26,024 nt of DNA, taken from the NCBI GenBank assembly GCA_023389425.1, contig JAEWEK010000130.1:1-26024 (forward strand), given 5' to 3'. Within the stretch, counting starts at the first letter, position 1. Each line of letters opens with the position of its first letter. A program made the position numbers and the translations under genes. Under the pieces are notes generated by a model, which ran no database searches, was not told the origin of the DNA, and worked only from the letters and a program-made list of their open reading frames with translations. Source of the DNA: Pseudomonadota bacterium (GTDB lineage Bacteria; Pseudomonadota; Gammaproteobacteria; Burkholderiales; Burkholderiaceae_D). Below, one piece after another: positions 21,757 to 26,024 of this stretch.

Positions 21757-22695
21757 ATGGCAGACGTTACTATCTCGCAGGCGAATTTCAATTACGACCT
21801 GCTGACCGACTGGCACTGGACGCTCACCGGCACCGTCGAAAACAGCCTGGTCTATACCAACGGCTCGCAGCAGAAGATCACGCTTACCGGCGTGTTCAAC
21901 GCGACCGGAGATTTTTCCATTTCCGGCAAGATCACCCAGATGTCCTTGTCCCAGAACGGGGTCGAAGTCTTCAAGGCGACCGGGCTGGATGCCGATGCGG
22001 CGGCGCTCGCGAACACGATCGCCACGGGCAATTCGCATACGGCCTTCGCCTACCTATTGAGCGGCAATGACACGATCAAGGGCTCGAGCGGCGACGACAT
22101 CATCTACGGCTACAGCGGCAACGACGTCATCGATGGCGGCAAGGGCTTCGACACGGTCCGCTACACCGGCCCGATGCACAATTACCAGATCGAGCGGATC
22201 GCCGACGGCTGGACCGTCACAGACCTCAATGGCGGCAGCACCGATACGCTGCGCAACGTCGAGGTCGTCGAATTTGGCGACAGCATATTCCTGCCGGTCG
22301 ACATCAACGGATCCAGCGGCCAGATCGTGCGCCTGTACCAGGCCGCGTTCGACCGGATGCCGGACCTCCCCGGGATGAATTACTGGCAAGTCCAGATGGA
22401 CAAGGGGGCCAGTCTGGCTTCGCTGGCAGATGCCTTCGTCAGGTCGGCGGAGTTCAAGGGCTTGTATGGCGCCACGCCTGGCAATGCCGAGCTGGTGGGC
22501 GAGTTCTACCATCACATCCTGCATCGCGAGGGCGACAAGGGCGGTCTCGATTACTGGACCGGCCTGCTCGACAGCCACGCGCTGAGCGTGGCCCAGGTGC
22601 TGGCCTTGATCAGCGACAGCCCGGAAAACGTCCAGCTGAGCGTGGGGATGATCGGGGCTGGCCTGCTGGTCGACCTACCGATCATGACGATCTGA
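21757..22695 (+). CDS. RTX-repeat protein with DUF4214 domain
   Basis: This encodes 312 residues with GGAGA just upstream of the ATG. Residues about 101-134 contain calcium-binding RTX nonapeptides (GSSGDDIIYG, YSGNDVIDGG, KGFDTV). Residues about 187-297 form a DUF4214 domain with two internal repeats, each with a conserved aromatic pattern: LYQAAFDRMPDLPGMNYW and FYHHILHREGDKGGLDYW. There is no N-terminal signal peptide. RTX proteins of this plan are usually exported by a type I system reading a C-terminal signal, but no such transporter is in the window. The N-terminal 90 residues are beta-rich and unassigned. Proteins with DUF4214 are abundant in Oxalobacteraceae and may be surface or S-layer-related. 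The gene stands alone, with its own promoter region. Confidence 0.88.
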   Translation: MADVTISQANFNYDLLTDWHWTLTGTVENSLVYTNGSQQKITLTGVFNATGDFSISGKITQMSLSQNGVEVFKATGLDADAAALANTIATGNSHTAFAYLLSGNDTIKGSSGDDIIYGYSGNDVIDGGKGFDTVRYTGPMHNYQIERIADGWTVTDLNGGSTDTLRNVEVVEFGDSIFLPVDINGSSGQIVRLYQAAFDRMPDLPGMNYWQVQMDKGASLASLADAFVRSAEFKGLYGATPGNAELVGEFYHHILHREGDKGGLDYWTGLLDSHALSVAQVLALISDSPENVQLSVGMIGAGLLVDLPIMTI

Positions 22696-22754
22696 AAAAG
22701 CTCGAGCGGCGCCGTGCGCACGGGCCCCAGTAAAGATTCCTGATTCAGAAAGTC

Positions 22755-22782
22755 GTCGTTCCCGCTTTCGCGGGAATGACGC
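22755..22782. repeat. REP-like palindrome, AT-loop variant
   Basis: CGTTCCCGC, TTTC, GCGGGAATGACG form an 8 to 9 bp stem in the gap between two convergent genes. The sequence is related to, but distinct from, the GTCCCCGC elements elsewhere in the window. Confidence 0.7.
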
Positions 22783-22813
22783 GGTCATGCTTGAAGCTAC
22801 GCTGATTCGGTGC

Positions 22814-23947
22814 TTATTTCAGCGAGCGTACGTGGTTCAGTAGCGGCTGCAGCACGGCGGCGCCGAGGCGCGCGCTGCGGGCGCCATCCCAGCCCACCTG
22901 CGGATCCGGGTCGTTGGCGTTGTCCTTGAACGGCAGTTCCAGCGTCAGCGACAGGCAGCCGAAGCGGTGCGTGATGTGGGGCGAACCCATGGTCAGCGTC
23001 TCGTCGCTGAAGTTGCCCTTCGGGTAGCCGTGCTGGTCCTGGAAGTCCGGGCTGGCGATCAGGTAGTCGTCCGAGAACTTCTTCTGCCATGCCGCCTGCT
23101 GCGCGGTAAAGGTCGGCAGTTCTTCGCTGCCGGCGATGAACACGTAGGGCAGGCCCTCGTCGCCGTGGATGTCGAGGCAGGTGTCGACGCCGATTTCCTT
23201 CATCTTCTCCAGCACCAGGAAGACCTCGGGGCTGCGCTCCATGGTCGGGTTCATCCACTCGCGGTTCAGGTTGGCGCCGGCGGCATTGGTGCGCAGGTTG
23301 CCGCGCACCGAGCCGTCCGGGTTCATGTTCGGCACCACGTAGAACACCGAGTCGGTCAGCAGCTGGCGGCCGAAGGGGTTGGCCGGGTCGAGCAGCGCGT
23401 CGAGCATGCCCTCGACGAACCATTCGGCCATCGTTTCGCCCGGGTGCTGGCGCGCGATCACCCACACCTTTTTCTTGCCCGCGGCCGGCTCGCCGATCAC
23501 CAGCATGTTCAGGTCGTGGCCGTCGATGGTCGAGCCAAGGTCGACCATGCGCACGTTCTCGGACATCTGCGCGCGGTCCAGCAGCTCCAGGTGGCGCTCC
23601 CACGAATACGGCTCGAAGTAGGCGTAGTAGACGCTGTCCATGCCCGGCGTATGCTCGATCGTCATCACGCTGCCGTCGTAGCTGGTGGGGACGCGGAACC
23701 AGTTGATGCGGTCGTAGCTTGCCATCGCCTGGTAGCCTTCCCAGCCGGCGGGATAGGCGGCCTTGCCGGCGTTGAGGAAGCGGATGGTGCACGGCTCGCC
23801 CTGCGCGCCCTGCAGGCGGAAGTAGAACCACTGGATGATGTCGGCGTGCGAATCCTTGCGGATGTTCAGATCGATGGCGTTCGCGCTTGTGGCGTTCACG
23901 ACCTCGATCGCGCCAGCGTCGAACTGGCTGCTGATCTTGATGGGCAT
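22814..23947 (-). CDS. M14-family cytosolic carboxypeptidase
   Basis: This encodes 377 residues from the ATG at 23947, with AGGGA 6 nt upstream. Longer in-frame starts run into paaX. The N-terminal 120 residues are the beta-sandwich domain of the cytosolic carboxypeptidase (CCP/AGBL-like) branch, including IIQWFYFRLQG. The catalytic domain has zinc ligands H168 and E171 (RQHPGETMAEW) and H261 (LDIHGDEG), substrate-binding NMNPDGSVRGNLR (207-219), and the catalytic E337 in LTLELPFKD. There is no signal peptide. In eukaryotes this branch removes glutamates from tubulin; the bacterial substrate is unknown. The gene lies 62 bp downstream of paaX on the same strand, with a possible own -10 box (TATCAT) in the gap. 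Confidence 0.9.
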   Translation of the reverse strand: MPIKISSQFDAGAIEVVNATSANAIDLNIRKDSHADIIQWFYFRLQGAQGEPCTIRFLNAGKAAYPAGWEGYQAMASYDRINWFRVPTSYDGSVMTIEHTPGMDSVYYAYFEPYSWERHLELLDRAQMSENVRMVDLGSTIDGHDLNMLVIGEPAAGKKKVWVIARQHPGETMAEWFVEGMLDALLDPANPFGRQLLTDSVFYVVPNMNPDGSVRGNLRTNAAGANLNREWMNPTMERSPEVFLVLEKMKEIGVDTCLDIHGDEGLPYVFIAGSEELPTFTAQQAAWQKKFSDDYLIASPDFQDQHGYPKGNFSDETLTMGSPHITHRFGCLSLTLELPFKDNANDPDPQVGWDGARSARLGAAVLQPLLNHVRSLK

Positions 23948-24009
23948 GGGTATTCCCTGATTGAGAAAAATTCCGAAGCCGCGATGATACTCGTTTTTTA
24001 CCACGCGGT

Positions 24010-24939
24010 TCAGGATCGCAAGCCGCCAAAGCGGCCGTAAAACGCGTCGTCGGCAGCGGGCGAATCCGGGTCTTCGCGCCGCAGCGCGGCCATCAGGTGG
24101 GCCTCGGCCGCTTCCCAGGTGAGCAGATAGATCGCGCGCGCCAGTTCGTAGGCGTAGGTGCCGGGCCACACCGGCGGCAGCAGCTCCAAAGGCAGGCGCG
24201 GATCGTGCAGCTGCACGCGGCGGTAGGCGTGGATCAGCAGGGTCCGGATCGCGAACGCGGTGGCCGGGTCGGCCGGCGGACCGGCCTTGAGCAGCCGCAG
24301 CAGCGGCGTGAAGGTGTCGACGAAATGCTGGAAGCTGTCGACCACGGCCGACAGGTTCCAGCCTTCGTCCACCAGGTCGTGCAGCGGGCGCGAGGCCACG
24401 TCGGCCAGATTGGTAGCCGCGAAGGCGAACAGGCGGTCGTCGCCGCCGTTGCGGTGCAGGATGTCGTCCAGCGCCTCCGGCTCGCAGGACGGATGGGCCA
24501 GCACGCCGGCCGACAGCATCGCAAAGCCTTCCCACTGCAGCTCGCGGCGCAGGGTGGCGCGCAGGTCGGCGGGGAGGGTGCCGTTGGGCGCCAGCAGCAC
24601 GGTCCAGCGGCCGTCCCAGCCCAGGCCCGGCGCGCTGTAGATGCGGCGGTTGGCACGCTGCAGGCGCGGCCGCGCGGCCGGCTCCAGCGCGTAGCGGCTG
24701 CGGCGGCCCTCGCGGCTGGCGCTCAGCCATCCTTCCTGCACCAATCGGAATACACTGGTACGCGCCAGGCGCTCGGTGACGGTCAGCGGTTCCACCAGCT
24801 CGATCAGGCTGCCCAGCCAGACCGCTCCGCCGTGCGGGGCGATGGCGTCGCCCAGCACCGTCATCACCAGCGATTTGGAGCGCGGCGGCTCGGCTTCAAG
24901 GAAGCGCGCGATCCACTCGCCGCAGGTCTGTTCTGTCAT
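24010..24939 (-). CDS. paaX: Phenylacetate-degradation repressor PaaX
   Basis: This encodes 309 residues. The N-terminal winged-helix region (about 20-85: SLVMTVLGDAIAPHGGAVWLG, given here as residues 23-43 in outline, then ARTSVFRLVQEGWLSASREG) and the central and C-terminal domains match PaaX. LLIHAYRRVQLHDPRLPLEL at about 250-270 is a characteristic stretch. In E. coli, PaaX binds the paa promoters and is released by phenylacetyl-CoA. It is divergent from paaA, with a 92-bp shared control region holding a plausible PaaX site (24953-24967) and a paaA promoter. The assignment is strongly supported by this context. Confidence 0.93.
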   Translation of the reverse strand: MTEQTCGEWIARFLEAEPPRSKSLVMTVLGDAIAPHGGAVWLGSLIELVEPLTVTERLARTSVFRLVQEGWLSASREGRRSRYALEPAARPRLQRANRRIYSAPGLGWDGRWTVLLAPNGTLPADLRATLRRELQWEGFAMLSAGVLAHPSCEPEALDDILHRNGGDDRLFAFAATNLADVASRPLHDLVDEGWNLSAVVDSFQHFVDTFTPLLRLLKAGPPADPATAFAIRTLLIHAYRRVQLHDPRLPLELLPPVWPGTYAYELARAIYLLTWEAAEAHLMAALRREDPDSPAADDAFYGRFGGLRS

Positions 24940-24952
24940 GGTTTTACCGCTG

Positions 24953-24967
24953 AATATGATTCAAAAT
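24953..24967 (+). promoter_or_regulatory. Candidate PaaX operator
   Basis: The sequence AATATGATTCAAAAT matches at 12 of 15 positions the PaaX-binding consensus WWTRTGATTCGCGWT that I recall from E. coli. It lies between the paaX start and the -35 box of paaA, where repressor binding could affect both genes. The second half of a dimeric site is not clear. Confidence 0.45.
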
Positions 24968-24972
24968 TTCGC

Positions 24973-25001
24973 TATACATCGCATTTTTTGTATCGTATTA
25001 T
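24973..25001 (+). promoter_or_regulatory. Candidate paaA promoter
   Basis: TATACA (24973-24978) and TATTAT (24996-25001) are separated by exactly 17 bp, which predicts a transcription start near 25008 and a short leader before the ATG at 25032. It directly follows the candidate PaaX operator. Confidence 0.55.
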
Positions 25002-25031
25002 GGTTTGCAAACGAATGCAACGGAGACAACG

Positions 25032-26021
<990 letters not shown>

Positions 26022-26024
26022 AAC

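Overview
The window looks like a chromosome segment from a high-GC betaproteobacterium, most likely an Oxalobacteraceae member close to Massilia, Duganella or Janthinobacterium. This rests on the very GC-rich codon use of the core genes, an RTX/DUF4214 protein of the type common in that family, the divergent darP/pmbA pair, and a paaX/paaA phenylacetate locus. No organism was given, so the placement is inference.

Positions 1 to about 7090 form an accessory region with much lower GC in its cargo genes. Its scaffold is three copies of a DNA-deoxyinosine glycosylase gene on the + strand: a 5'-truncated copy (578-976), a full-length copy (4721-5236), and a 5'-truncated, frameshifted and internally deleted copy (6797-7087). 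A 25-bp near-identical sequence beginning GGTGTCAAATT lies at the left edge of each (555, 4667, 6774). In both truncated copies it is fused at exactly the same codon, the Asn of the NxFW motif. Between the copies lie cargo genes, all on the - strand. One block has a three-gene operon for a ferritin-like diiron protein and two unknown proteins, plus a lipoprotein. The other has an overlapping two-gene operon with a DUF1828-type protein. No integrase or transposase is visible. This glycosylase-scaffolded cassette array is the best candidate here for something undescribed.

From 7105 onward the sequence is ordinary core chromosome. In order it holds: a transglutaminase/TPR lipoprotein (-), an HDOD signalling protein (-), a 3-methyladenine DNA glycosylase (+), a single-Cache periplasmic protein with a methyl-accepting chemotaxis protein (-), a KamA-like radical SAM enzyme with an MFS transporter and a fumarylacetoacetate-hydrolase-family enzyme (+), a class III aminotransferase (-), a carboxymuconolactone-decarboxylase-like protein (+), a darP-mogA-esterase operon (-), pmbA (+), an RTX/DUF4214 protein (+), a cytosolic M14 carboxypeptidase and paaX (-), and paaA (+), which starts a phenylacetate operon continuing past the right edge.

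Each of the four convergent gene pairs in this core part carries a REP-like GC-rich palindrome (single at 9979 and 22755, inverted pairs at 16011 and 18153). One of them supplies the last codons of the chemotaxis receptor. A strong intrinsic terminator at 13887-13917 lies inside the start of the MFS coding sequence. No rRNA, tRNA or CRISPR was found.
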